DNA of 64,000 nt from Exophiala sp. HKRS030 (taxonomy: Eukaryota; Ascomycota; Eurotiomycetes; Chaetothyriales; Herpotrichiellaceae), in contig JAHWDD010000012.1 in NCBI GenBank assembly GCA_023897205.1, positions 930,001 to 994,000 on the forward strand, written 5' to 3'. The position numbers and the translations under genes are program-made. Shown here one piece after another: positions 1 through 11,225 of this stretch. Each line of letters opens with the position of its first letter. The stretch's first letter is position 1. The notes beneath the pieces are model-generated. The model made no database searches. It was not told the origin of the DNA and saw only the letters and a list, made by a program, of their open reading frames with translations.

Positions 1-202
1 CGACAAGATCAAGCCCGATGACAAGATTGATCTATTGGTGACCAAGTTGGAGCCTGGTAAACCTGTTACTATGGTTGTGCATCCAAAGGATGGCAAAGCT
101 TTCGAAATTGAGCTTTCGCATACTTTCAATGAGGGACAGATCGAATGGTTCAAGAATGGAAGTGCTTTGAACACGATGGCAAAGAAGGCTGGCACCAAGT
201 AA
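1..202 (+). CDS. Aconitate hydratase, C-terminal fragment
   Basis: This is the 3' end of a gene that starts left of the window; the last 66 codons are read in the frame starting at base 2 and end at TAA 200-202. The stretch HTFNEGQIEWFKNGSALN close to the C-terminus is the hallmark end of fungal mitochondrial aconitase, which interconverts citrate and isocitrate in the TCA cycle with a [4Fe-4S] cluster. Only the end of the swivelling C-terminal domain is visible, so neither cluster ligands nor the targeting peptide can be checked. Fungi often carry a second aconitase paralogue (ACO2 type), and this fragment cannot tell the two apart. Family assignment is recognition from the C-terminal motif. 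Confidence 0.82.
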   Translation, partial: DKIKPDDKIDLLVTKLEPGKPVTMVVHPKDGKAFEIELSHTFNEGQIEWFKNGSALNTMAKKAGTK

Positions 203-1294
203 ATGAAATGGTTTAGGCTGGAAGTCTGAGGCCGTCTTTTGAGTCTACTGTACAGTGTTGATCGCGAACAAATTGGAGCGATGAGAAGAGTTCGTGAGCT
301 CTGGATGATGCCGGACAAGCGGCAGTCAATAGCGGGCAAGGCATTACTCAATACTATCAAACACGTGCCTGAGGATTGGTCACAGTGTCCAGAGGTGGGC
401 TCAGGCATGATATGATTTTATGTATCTTTCAATAGCGACAATACCAATATGCACTTACAACTGGATGGTCTTGGCTGGCAATGAGTATTCAGTGGTATCT
501 CAGTAGGCTTACCCTGCTCTAAATCACCCGGTAATACTTCGCTACATAGCTGGAGATCGAATTTTGCATTGGACCTCGGCACTTGTGGACTCATCCGAAT
601 GGCGAAGATTGCTAATTGGATGTACAAGATGGCGACAGTGTTGCAACTTGCAAGCAAGGCCGTACCGAATTGTCCACTTTGGAATGCCTAATCCACAAAA
701 TTCGCAGCACCCTCTATCCCTATCGACAAGTCGTAATTAAGTCTTGGTCAGCCGTATCTCCTCCATTATCACCGCCAGTTGATGCATGCCACTCCGGTTT
801 ACGTATGGTCCATGGAGTAGTTTTGAAATTGTGGGGCTGAGCCGTTGATCAATGTTTATATATTCGGAGAATCCAACGAACCTCGAGTCTAGTTCTCTAT
901 TCCAACCTCATCCCGGCACTTGCAAGGGTGCATACAACCCGAATTAACGGAAACTTAGGTACCTACTCTGATCGACTAATCCAAGACGACAAGGCTATTA
1001 CGACAGGAGAACATCTCATCTGCAATTTGTGAAGCGAACGAAGTATACCACTTTGGCTTTGATGTCAACCTTGATACTACTGTCAATCCTCTAGACACCC
1101 CTTGTCAAGAGAGCGGCTCGGTCAGGACCCCTTCAACTAGCTCGCAGAACTCCTGTTTGCAAAGAGGCCTGTACTAGCCCAAGTATATGCGCCTCAATCT
1201 CCAAGTCCTGACTCGTCATCGCTTGGTTGGTTATATCGGTAACCAGAGCACATCAGGTACCGTCATCACAACTCGGTCTCAAGGCAAGAAGAGA
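203..1294. other. Intergenic, no gene recognised
   Basis: It lies between the aconitase stop and the start of the LACTB2-like gene and should hold the aconitase 3' UTR and the promoter of the next gene. Short open frames on both strands look like chance. No repeat or RNA gene is visible. Confidence 0.6.
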
Positions 1295-2799
1295 ATGGCG
1301 CAGAATCTACCAAAGCTCGCCGACTGGGAGCAGATCAGCACGAATGTGATTCGTGTCTTAGGCGGCAATCCGAGTAAGGTGTGTTTCTCCATGTTGAGTC
1401 TCCGTTCCCCAATTCCTCATCCACTTCCTTGAGAACATGGCGTTGTCGATGCATAGACTCCGGTCGTGGACGAGGCATCTCATATTGGAAAGGTTTAAAG
1501 CTGTCCCGTTCTCTCTTTTGGACTTGAGACCTGGCGCTACCTTTCGGAGCAAGATATTTGGTATCCCAGGAGACCACCGAATGAATGCCGTTATCCTAGA
1601 TAGCGTTCCCTTTCTACTATGGCTACTAGCCTTGCTGATCATTGCTTCTGATATAGTTCACTCTTCAAGGGACAAACACCTACATTCTCGGTACCGGTTC
1701 TCGGCGCCTGCTCCTTGATACAGCACAGGGCGACAAAGCGTGGATCGACAACATTCAGGCTGCACTCTCATCGCAGTCACAATCACAAACCACGTCGTCC
1801 TCGTCACCAGCTATATCAACTACAATCCTCACGCACTGGCACCGCGATCATACCGGTGGTGTCAAAGATTTAGAGTCTGTGTTCCCGGAGGTTAAAGTGT
1901 ACAAGCACCTACCTTCACACGATCCAGACGGCGTACTTGATCAAGACCGGGTTTTTGACTTCCCAGACGGACACATCTTCAAGATTGAAGGCGCCGACGA
2001 CAATTCCGGGTTGGAGATTCAAGCGATCCATTCTCCAGGTCATGCCAAAGACCACATGGCGTTCGTCATTACATCATCGCCAGACCCGACGGAGATCGGG
2101 TCGATCTTCACCGCAGACAACGTCCTTGGCCATGGAACCGCCGTGTTTGAAGACCTCAGCTTATACCTCGACAGCCTCGCATTGATGAAGCGCAAAGTCC
2201 AGGAGAACATCTCCATACAACAAAGCGCACAAAGCCAAACCAGCTCAGCCACTGACGCAGGCGAGGCCATTGTCAAGAAAAGAGCCTATCCAGGCCACGG
2301 CGCGGTCATCGAGGACGCCGTATCCAAGATCGACGAATACATCGCACACCGGCGGATGCGGGAGATCGAAGCCCTCAACGTGCTGAAATACGGCACGACC
2401 AAATCGCCCGAGTCGCCATTTGGCAACAACCCAGGCAACATCACCAACACCAACAACAGCAACAGCAGCGATTCCACGGGCACCAGCAGCCAGAAGTGGA
2501 AGAACGCGCCTCCGGACTCTCTCACGACGGTCGGCGTCTCCGACTCGGAAAGCGACTCCGAGGCATCCCAGACCCAGACCCAGACCCAGACCAAATCCCT
2601 CGGCGCCAAAGAAGCCACACCGGGCAAAGCCTGGACCAGCATGGAGATGGTCAGGGTCATCTACCGCCATTACCCGGAGAATCTGTACGAGCCGGCCGAG
2701 TTTGGCCTGTTGGCTGTGTTGAACAAGTTGAAGAAGGATGGCAAGGTCGTCTATACCGACGACGGCAGGTGGAGGGCCAGTGAGAAGGCGACGCTTTGA
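1295..2799 (+). CDS. LACTB2-like metallo-beta-lactamase-fold protein
   Basis: Two exons, 1295-1378 and 1657-2799, joined over a 278-nt GT-AG intron, give 408 residues. The join restores the family's NPSK-FTLQGTNTY sequence. Metal ligands are visible: the HxHxDH motif (THWHRDH, residues 87-93), the later SPGHAKDH histidine, the aspartate in FTADNVLGHG and the histidine in AYPGHG. A winged-helix-like tail (VRVIYRHYPENLYEPAE...) is typical of LACTB2. Human LACTB2 is a mitochondrial single-strand endoribonuclease; related fungal proteins also act as thioesterases in polyketide clusters, but no polyketide synthase is present here. Between the core and the tail lies a low-complexity Ser/Asn/Thr-rich insertion with a (TQ)n run. 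The intron is long for this window, so a missed small exon is possible but not needed. Confidence 0.88.
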
Positions 2800-3649
2800 T
2801 GTCCTTTCGATCAGAAACCGGACGATGCCGCGGGTGGGTTATAGCGGTTAGCGGGCTATCATGGATGTAGATTGTTGGGGGGAAGGAGATGGGAGATGGG
2901 GGTCGTTTTGACGCCAGGTCCTTGTGCTGCATGAATGGTCCGCGACCTTTGGCTTATCATATGTGTATTGTATGAAATCATATCGAATGCAAGCAGTGAG
3001 AGACGCATATGAGCAGCAATGAGAGAATCCATAACAGTAGTGATTCAAGTATAACTGACTGACTTCTATGATGATGAGTAGAATCTGAGCACGACGGATC
3101 CTGCATTGGAGCCAGGAAACTTGACAATGACCTGCGGTGCCCCGGTGTATGGACCACTACGTGGACGAGTCATGTAGAAAGGAGGGGTTTGGCGGCGATG
3201 TGCATGTCAACAAGCCGTGTATATCGATTCAGAGCTCCCCATCCTACGAATGACGGCATACTCTATCTTCATGTCTACCGTGACGGCTTCCGGACAGCGT
3301 ATACTAGCAGGAAATATGTACAGCGAGGCATGTTTGCACAAGGACGGCGGGATTGTGATATTGGGATTGATGGCTTTCATTTGATTATACTGCGATTCTT
3401 TGTGTCTAGGACGAAGACCGAGCATTTGCATCACGTAGTGATGCCGCGATTATCTATTTCGTGTCCTTGGATTGTTGTGCTTATGACTCCTGACTGGTCC
3501 TTCCAGTTGGCCGGATGGTAGTCTGTCACTACTTCTTGACAGATTTAAAAAAGGCTTCTGCAGAAGCTGGTTCAAATCTGAGAACAAGAAGAAAAGCAGA
3601 GTGGGCTTTCTCGGCCACAAAGGCCTCATAGCCCACTACCACCAGTCTC
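2800..3649. other. Intergenic, no clear gene
   Basis: It contains the 3' flank of the LACTB2-like gene. The right part (from about 3450) could include a second exon of the minus-strand gag-like gene: a pyrimidine-rich acceptor, read on the minus strand, ends at 3578. Nothing else is recognisable. Confidence 0.45.
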
Positions 3650-4060
3650 CTATCCAGTTGCGGAATAACCATATTGCGCACAAAGGCTATCCCAGATGGT
3701 CTTTGGATCATTCATTCTTGACAGTCTCGAATAATCGCATTTGGGATTAGAGGGGTCCATGGCCTCGGAAAGAAGACTGAGCAACATGCTGACTCTGGTC
3801 TGCTGTTCGAAATACTCGTCACGATCCCAGTTATAGGTTCTGACGTTATAGGAATCGGAACTTTCGTCATAATATGGACGAGGTGGATATGATAAGGTCG
3901 GTTCACGACCTCTCAGGAGGTCCAACAGTCTCTGACAGCGCGCAATACGTTCGATGTCTTTCCTCCATTTAGAGAATGACATGTTGTCATGGAGAATGCT
4001 GACAGTGAAACTGCAGCCTCCCACAATCAATTGCTTAGTGTCAGGCGTGAGATAGGACAT
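3650..4060 (-). CDS. Hypothetical protein, Copia gag-like
   Basis: The open frame from ATG 4060 encodes 136 residues. It has a pattern reminiscent of the N-terminal gag region of Copia-type retrotransposons (UBN2/DUF4219-like): an early WRKDIERIARCQRLLDLL segment, a middle MLLSLLSEAMDP segment and DPKTIWDSLCAQYG at the end. No zinc knuckle, protease, integrase or reverse transcriptase follows. The protein may continue through a 92-nt intron (3669-3578, donor GTTATT, good polypyrimidine acceptor) into an exon ending near 3450; that is unproven. It could be a degenerate transposon piece or a small gag-derived host gene. Identification rests on residue pattern only. Confidence 0.35.
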   Translation of the reverse strand: MSYLTPDTKQLIVGGCSFTVSILHDNMSFSKWRKDIERIARCQRLLDLLRGREPTLSYPPRPYYDESSDSYNVRTYNWDRDEYFEQQTRVSMLLSLLSEAMDPSNPKCDYSRLSRMNDPKTIWDSLCAQYGYSATG

Positions 4061-4324
4061 GGTTATGTAGTCTGTGAGTTCGAGGCTTTCAATAGATGTG
4101 TCGAGAGATTGACCTTTGGCAGAATCTCCTGAATCGGTGGAAAGCTTATTGTGAGATTTTCAAGACGATGCAAAAAGTTCTTCGAGAGTCTGATCCAATT
4201 TATGTAGATGAGACAGGGACTTTGCCGCCTTTGTGCACAGGAATGAGTCTGTAAAGTCGTGGCAAAGAACATTGTATAGTCATGGACAATGGTGAATCCA
4301 CTTAATCAGCCATGAGTCCGCAAC

Positions 4325-5848
4325 TTACAAAAGTCCTTTGTCGAGCAAGAATTTCTTGACTCCTTCCCCTACACCTTGTGGACTTGGCTTGTTCGCACAG
4401 ACATCTGCATCAAAACCGTACGTATCTTTAAGATGATCTTTGGTTGTAGGTCCAATCGAAGCAATGACAAATTTGGGATCTTTGACCCCATGGATGGAAG
4501 GCGAAGTCCATCTTGTTTTAGCCTTCTCTGTCAGACTCCTGTCATCGTCAATGAAGCCTAGTGATTTCAACATGGCTTCGCATCCCTGTGGTGAAAAAAC
4601 CACTACGACGATGACCTTGGGTCTGGGTTCAATTTTTGTCAATTCGTTGATCTTCGCAGTGAAGTCTTCTTGGAAAGATTGCATGATTCCCGTGGAATAG
4701 ACTTCAACCTCGTCCACTTCAATCCTTTGAAGTGGGTGTAACTTACAGTCTGGATCGGATAGAGTTTTAGGAATAATGTCCCTCCTCTGTTCACCTACAA
4801 GGAAAAGTAGTCCCTTTTTACTTAGCCTCTCATCATCCCTTTCTACACGCTCACCTCTTGACGGGCCTAATACCGGTGTAAATGGCAGTCTCGGGGCATC
4901 GTAAAAAGTATATAGTCTGCGCTCATGGAGACCATTGTAGTGTGAGAGGATGTATTGCGCAAGATTCGCTCCATTGCCTGTATGATCGCCAACAACGTTC
5001 GGGCGGAGTGCCGAAAACGAGGAATTGAGGCTGCGAGAGGATTCCACGACAAGGGAATTGAGAGCACGTGAAGTTGCCGGTCCAACAGAGTAGAGTGGAA
5101 AGTCGAAATCATTGTCTATCAGGTCAGGTGGTCTGGAGACTTTCGTAGGCGCCTCTCTCGTATGTGCTTGATTACTGGTGACCTGATTCAACCCTGTGAT
5201 GTCCAGGCGTCAGTTCATCAATCCGGAACTTGGAGGCCTAGTAAGAAGCTCATCCCATCTCAAATGACGCAGAATGTTTTTTTCATGACAAGAACGAGGT
5301 GGATGGGAGAAGACCATACCCACACTCGTACGAGAAGCACCCCACATGGACGGCAATCCATCCTCGGCAGCAATAAGGACGGAGGAGACCAAAGAGCTTG
5401 GGATTTCCCCTGACTCTGCCCTCGACGAGGATATGATTGCTTCGACTCCACTCTCTTAACCACATCTGTCCAGGCTTCAACAGCCCTCTGACTAGTGAAG
5501 ATCATCCCTCCATAACGTTTGTGGAGATGTGCCGTTTCGAGCAGGTTTTCCAGGGTATCGAGGTTGCGTAGGTTAGGTTGATGTTCCAAAACAGGGACGA
5601 ACAAGGGTGAGAAGACAGCAGGGCAGGACGACTCTAACGGCGAAGGCGACGAGGGCGACGACAGGGTCGAGGATGTCGGGACTGGGGAGGGACGGGGGCA
5701 GGGTTGGAGACAGTGTCGATGTGGAGAAGTACTCTTCGTAAGCATCGTGTGGCTGCGAACGGGTCTTGAGCAGGAGGATCGGTATCGCAGGTGGTCGCGC
5801 CCGGATCGGAATTTCCGAATCAAGACGGCCAGGGTGTGAGAAGGACAT
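4325..5848 (-). CDS. HEM4: Uroporphyrinogen-III synthase
   Basis: This cytosolic haem-pathway enzyme cyclises hydroxymethylbilane with inversion of ring D. The N-terminal part (IPILLLKTRSQPHDAYEEYF), the central VPVLEH and IFTSQRAVEAW segments, FPLYSVGPATSRAL, and the C-terminal FVIASIGPTTKDHL match the two-lobed HEM4 fold. I chose ATG 5848, 16 codons before IPILLLKT; an in-frame upstream ATG lies at 6013. Two frame changes must be bridged. A 49-nt GT-AG intron at 5634-5682 repairs the first, although one extra C there is an alternative. The second involves an intron ending at 5194 (CTGAC branch, CACAG acceptor) whose donor, somewhere in about 5280-5430, I could not fix. The gene is certain but the exon map is not. 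Confidence 0.8.
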
Positions 5849-8800
5849 TGACAGGAGTCTAGAAGGGGAGATGGTGGCGCGGACGTTGGAAAGCCCGGGG
5901 TGGTGAAGAAATCTCGCTTTTACTCGGACGGTTGGTGATCCGGGCGCGTGGTATTGGAGATGGTGGATGACGAGGATAGCGGTACGAAGAGGTCGGCAGG
6001 ACGTCAACCACATGGGAGAAGGCAGCGAATACGAGAGAGATCGATATGGTAAAGGTCCAGGGTTTCTGATAGTGGCTTTGGGATTAACGAGAGGGTGTGA
6101 GGGATATGAGCAAAAAGGTAAAAAGCCACGGGTTGATAGACGTTAGCTGGGCAGATGTTGGAGATAGAATCCACCCGGCATCAGACTGAGACATCAGGCC
6201 ATTGGACGAAACTCGGAATCATTGACAGCGCAAATTGACCCATAAACAAGAATAGCGGAGGAGCTGTACGGAGTACGTAGAGAGTTCATATGTGCTGATG
6301 GTGTCCAAAGTTTGTGGGTGAAAATGACCTTAAACAAGGCCCATAACGTCGAGCACCCCGGATCGACAATTTACTTGATACTGTCCAAGTCGTCGACGCC
6401 AGTTCTTTCCAGTCTCATAAGGCTGGATTTGGTGTGGTGTGACCTTGAGTCCTTATTTGGCCGAGTCCAAGAGAGATGAACGTCAGCCGAGGATGGTTTG
6501 TTGGCCTGAAACGTTGGATGAAGCTCGTCTAAAAAGTAGAATAGAGTCTAACCCGAGGCGTCGACCGACCTTGAACCGGCGACGACCAGCATCCACCATG
6601 CAATCTGTTCTTATTTGATCCAAAAGGGAAATCCTGATGTCATGCTTGTATCTTTTCGAGAACAAGAATCTCTCTGTACGTAAGCAGCCGCATGGGATAA
6701 CAAAGTTCACAGGCAAGCCTTCGCCAACTATCCTAAAACCGTACCCATCTCAACCTTGAGACTATCTCGTCTTACAGTATATGTATCAGCCTACCCACAT
6801 CGTTTCTCGACTTCCGCCCTACTTGATCAGCTTGACATCCTGCTAATCTCGAATATCAGCTTCCACGTCGTCGTCATGCCCTGGCCAATTTCAACCACTG
6901 AATATGCCTGGTCAGGTCAACCTTTTCCAGGACTTCAGAAATCATCCACACGCGCTCATCTCGTCGAAACCCTGACTCCTCCTGTCACCAAACTCGTCAT
7001 CTGACATTCAGCTGCCGTCCTGCTTGATCTCCACCGCTGAATATCCAGTTCAGTAAAAGTCCCATTCGACCCGCGCGGGGTATCAGTCGAGCATCATAAC
7101 CCATGCCATACTGTGATTCCTGCCCTCAGACCACCTCCAGTGGACTGCTGATTATCCTTCAATCTCGCCACGGTGCACATCGAGAGTCATCAGTGACCTT
7201 CTTCGGTCGCTTGCCTGCAACATGATCCATCGTGGGCAACGCAACGCGTACATCCGAAGCCAAAGCGAGAATGATTCTCCTAGCGGCTAATCGTGCATTC
7301 AATCGTCTCCTCTCGTGATGATACTTTCTTCGTATTCAACCCCGCCGAGAGAGACAAAGTTATGAGTTCTTGAAAATGGCTGTTGGCTCTGTTTTGGTCC
7401 TTTGCATAATCAAGAACGTGCAAAGTGACGAATGTAGCAGTTAACCATAGCCCCAGGCTTGTGCCATGCCGGTCTCGTTTGTCCTCCCGGCTCTGAGTTT
7501 GACAGGTAACACAGCAGCGCATCTTGAGGTAAGTTGGGCATCATTCCTCGCAGGGGTGGATACCAAAGCCGCGCACTCTCCTTGAACAGGATTCCCATGA
7601 TTATTCAATATCACTCCATCTTGGATAGGCGTGGCACGTTGTTGACAGCCAAACCGACCAAAGTCAAGAACTCTAACAATGTTCAGATGCGTTTGCTTGA
7701 CACACCTTGCACTTGGTCGCAGTCATGGATCCCGCGCGCAGTCGGCCTTGAAAATGTGAAAACGGGACGGTCAAAATCCCATATGATTTGTGTTCTACTC
7801 CCGCAGTTATAGGAAACGTGCGTTGTAGCCTGGTCGATGAAATTTTATCCGCAATGACATTTGTTGGGCGAAGAATGATTGGAGTCCAAAGTTTTTGGTC
7901 TTTGTTTGTACATCATGCATGTCTTGGATTTTGCCCACCAACGGTAGCAAACACTAACCGAATGCAAATCGACGTATCCAACTTTGATAGCACAAAGCCT
8001 TCCAACTCTGTTGGAACCTTGTCAAATACTTGTCGTGGGCTCTCGAAAAGTGTGTAATCACGCTTGTGACACAACAGCCTGTCATATTGGGCTTGAAAGA
8101 GTTCGAACCACCTCCCAAATTTGCCCTGACACTGAACCCTGTAGTCTAGTTCGATTTATGAGACTCTTCAACAACAGTGACCATGTCTCTAGAATGTGGC
8201 CAAAAAGTACTCGAGTGAGGATTTTCGAGCTCATGCACGAGTAAGCGGTAAAGATACACTTTGTTTGCTGCAGTCCGGTGTATCAGATCTCCCCATGACC
8301 CTGTCTCGGAAAGGAAGATTGCCTTTCTGGTCTAGCTTGGTGGCTTGGGATCCTGCGAGATCGAAATTTCGGTACATGTGCCTAGAACAGTTTGAGATTC
8401 TCGTTGAGGCAATATACATTCATACTCCCATGTCAGATGCAGTGAGGCACCCCGTAAGGGATCAGCGGCAAGGCAGAGCCGATGTCCGCTTTTGTGTCGG
8501 CAGCGTTCCACACGTTAACCGGCCACGAGGTGCCCTGGTCGACGGATACCTACCTCTGTCAAACATGCTAGAATTGTTTGCGCCTACCAGTTGGTGGGCA
8601 TATTCGACTCCAGCCTCGATTTTAGTTGACAATGCATCCTTGGAATCTTCCTCATACACCTGAAGCGCCAATTCGTAAACCGTCTCGACCGTATGCCCAA
8701 CCCAGATGCGAAACTGGTGCTGGCAATTGAGGTGTGAATACAGGCACAATGCGAATGTGATGCAGCCCTGTTTGCTTCCTCTCCTCTCACCCACAATCTG

Positions 8801-8954
8801 TACTTTACCTTGCCAATATATAGACTCCGTTGCATGACAGATTCACGCATTCGAGTCTTGTGACACTCATTCGTTGTGCTCACGCTCTTCCTTTCAGCAA
8901 CTTGCACATAAATTTTTCGGGCTTGTTTTATCGACCATTTTCTTCAATACCACC
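5849..8954. other. 3.1-kb gene-poor stretch
   Basis: No protein or RNA gene is recognised. Open frames reach 155 codons (8196-8663 +), but they have no family features and overlap frames on the other strand. A TACGGAGTA motif lies at 6267-6275. The left end should hold the HEM4 promoter and the right end the promoter of the small gene that starts at 8955. Confidence 0.5.
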
Positions 8955-9563
8955 ATGCCTCCAACAACTCCTGTAGGGCCGCGAGCGCCAAAGGATGATT
9001 TCATGAAAGCCTTGGGCCTGAGTACATCTGATCCCAAGCACGAGGGCTACTATCGAGCCATGCGAGTAGGTTCAGCGGATCACACATCTGCCAAACATAG
9101 AGTTGACTCAGCCACAGGAAGAAGCCATCGCTGTATACAACAAACTCAACTCGGATCGCACGAGTCTGGTCGACGAGAAACGCAACGATAGCCAAACCAC
9201 TCAACCATTCTTCTGGCATCACATCAGACCTGAACGCCGTCGTCAAGCCGTCATCGATACCTGGCAACAAGCCAAGCCTGGCACAATTCAGCGTAGTCTC
9301 TTCGATCGGGGTGCGACAACCGGTGAACATGCGCCCAATTGGGTGACACAATGGCTTCTTTACAGCGTCTTCCGTTCGAGGGACATTCGCAATAATCGTA
9401 ATCGTCGAACTGGAGAAGGTAGTGGCGGAGGTAAGCTGTTGTCCAAAACGTCTCTTTCCGAGTGATACTAAACCTCTTGCGTTGTGCAGGTCAAAGCTCC
9501 AGCGGAGGGAGTACAGATGCAGGCATCTTCGACCCTGCCAGGGACAAGTATGTTCGTCGTTGA
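8955..9563 (+). CDS. Conserved-looking small protein of unknown function
   Basis: Three exons (8955-9065, 9118-9430, 9490-9563) with 52- and 59-nt GT-AG introns (donors GTAGGT and GTAAGC) give 165 residues in one frame. ATG 8955 sits in ACC-ATG context. The protein is hydrophilic, without signal peptide or membrane segment. It has a Trp/His-rich middle (TQPFFWHHIRPERRRQAV, then HAPNWVTQWLLYSVFRSRD), a Gly/Ser-rich linker and a basic end (DPARDKYVRR). Clean splicing and the conserved look of the middle support a real gene. I do not recognise the family. The stop is only 90 bp from the stop of the convergent calcium uniporter gene, so the 3' UTRs probably overlap. Confidence 0.65.
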
Positions 9564-9653
9564 AGAATAAGAGGAGGAGGATGTTGATATTTTTGGTACC
9601 GGGAAACCCCCCACAGCTTCACAATGATGAAATGTCTTAATAGTTCCTAATGG

Positions 9654-11225
9654 TTATTTTTCGTCGTCACTATCATCATCATCTTCATCAGCCTTCTTTT
9701 TGGACTTTCCTTCATTCTTTTTAGATGCTTTTCGATCCTCCCGGAGGGCTTTCGTCACCTCAGGGTCTTTCTCGTCTTCACGTTCATTCCACTCAACATC
9801 GTACTCAGTGGCTACGGCTTTGATCTCTTTTCTGATCGCGTTGCCCTCTTCAATCAAACCTTCCCACTTCTGAAGGTCAAACCCCTTGAGTTCATAGAGT
9901 TTGCTTTGGCGACGACTGATCGTGAGATTCAACGCAGAGCGATAGGAAACTTCGCGGTTATGGTATAGGAACCACATGTAGCCACCAATGATACCACTAA
10001 GACCAACCTGTGATCCGTAAGCTCAGCGCTGCGGACGAAATAATCTCATTCCCTACCAGATATGTAACAGGTTCCATGGTATCCCATCCGAGTTCTGTTT
10101 CGAAAGTCAAGCGATAGACGATGTACCAATATCTAAGAATGGTCAGTGGTAGAATCTGAGTACAGACAGGGTTTAGAAATACCCAATCAGGAGACCACAT
10201 CCTGACATGGCAATGCGTTGGCCAGCCTTGTGGGCAGCGTGGTCACACTCCTTTTTGATGACAGCCATGTCCGAGATCTGTTTCGAAGTTCTGCGAAGTT
10301 TCTGTCGCAGATAAAAAGTTCTGTCATTGAATGAGGGAACACCAACTTTGATAGGTTCCTCGCTTCCCTCTATCTCGACCTCGAATTCTTTGGCTCGAGC
10401 AGCATCACGAATAAAGTCTCCGATCTCAGTCGAGGCAGACCATTTCACAAACTCGCCTTCATCTTCACCACTTCCCTCTCTGCCAGCGCCACTGTAACTT
10501 TGGACTGATCCGTCTCCAAGAACCGGCTTCTTGTCTTGCTCGTCCGGGCTTTGCTTATCGGGTTTGATCTCATCATCTTTCGCCTCTTTGGCTCTGAAAG
10601 TGACACCTGGCACTCGATTCTCGCCCTTTTCCGTTGTGATAGTAGGCAATTCGGACTGAATCAATCTCTCGAGATATGAGAGGGGCTGCTGCGGATGGAC
10701 AAGAAGAGCCAGAGGGGCAATGTCCTTTCTATCGGAGTTGTGGTCAGTGGTAGTGAGAGGTAAGACAAGCTTCAACAGCCTCGACGGTGTTGTCAGCAGC
10801 TTCCCTAGGACGAGGTTAGAAAATTGCAGACTTGGCAGTAGTCATTGACGGGATTAACCTTTTGTCATGGCTCCAGCAGACCGTTGTCTTCGGACTGGGG
10901 GGACATCGACACCCTCCCGATGCCATGGTGCCCGGTGCTGCTTGTCCTTTTCTTCAGCAACGACATCATCAAAGTCGGACAGAGCCTCGTCCACCCCTTG
11001 TTGATTCAGAGCTTTTGCCTTTTGTTCATACGAGATATTTCTCGCAGTCAGATAAATGGAAGGGGAGGCAGCTTTCGCTCTGGGGCATTGAAGGGTCGAT
11101 ATACAAGCAAAATGAGAGGCATTATGCTGATGTGGCGTGAAACGTCGGGTGTGAAGGAATCCATGACGGAAAACGCGAGCACTGCCCAGTGTCTGGAGTG
11201 TCAGTGTCGCAGAAGCGTGTCGCAT
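9654..11225 (-). CDS. MCU: Mitochondrial calcium uniporter
   Basis: Pore subunit for Ca2+ uptake across the inner mitochondrial membrane. Four exons (11225-10859, 10804-10183, 10132-10057, 10007-9654) with 54-, 50- and 49-nt introns give 472 residues. The first true ATG is 11225; the in-frame codons just upstream are GTG. The N-terminus is rich in Arg/Ser/His and lacks early acids, as expected of a mitochondrial presequence. The selectivity-filter motif WDTMEP (about residues 346-351) lies between two hydrophobic helices, followed by VTYLVGLSGIIGGYMWF. A coiled-coil segment and a Lys/Asp/Glu-rich tail (DEDDDDSDDEK) close the protein. The WDxMEP signature makes the call firm. No MICU- or EMRE-like gene is in the window. 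Confidence 0.95.

Noticed and set aside
6540..6600. GGTTCAAGG in a GC-rich palindrome as a minus-strand tRNA
   Set aside because: The T-arm stem does not pair and no acceptor or anticodon arm can be folded.
8196..8794. 155-codon (+) and 110-codon (-) frames in the HEM4 to unknown-gene gap
   Set aside because: Mutually overlapping, no family features, no conserved-looking blocks.
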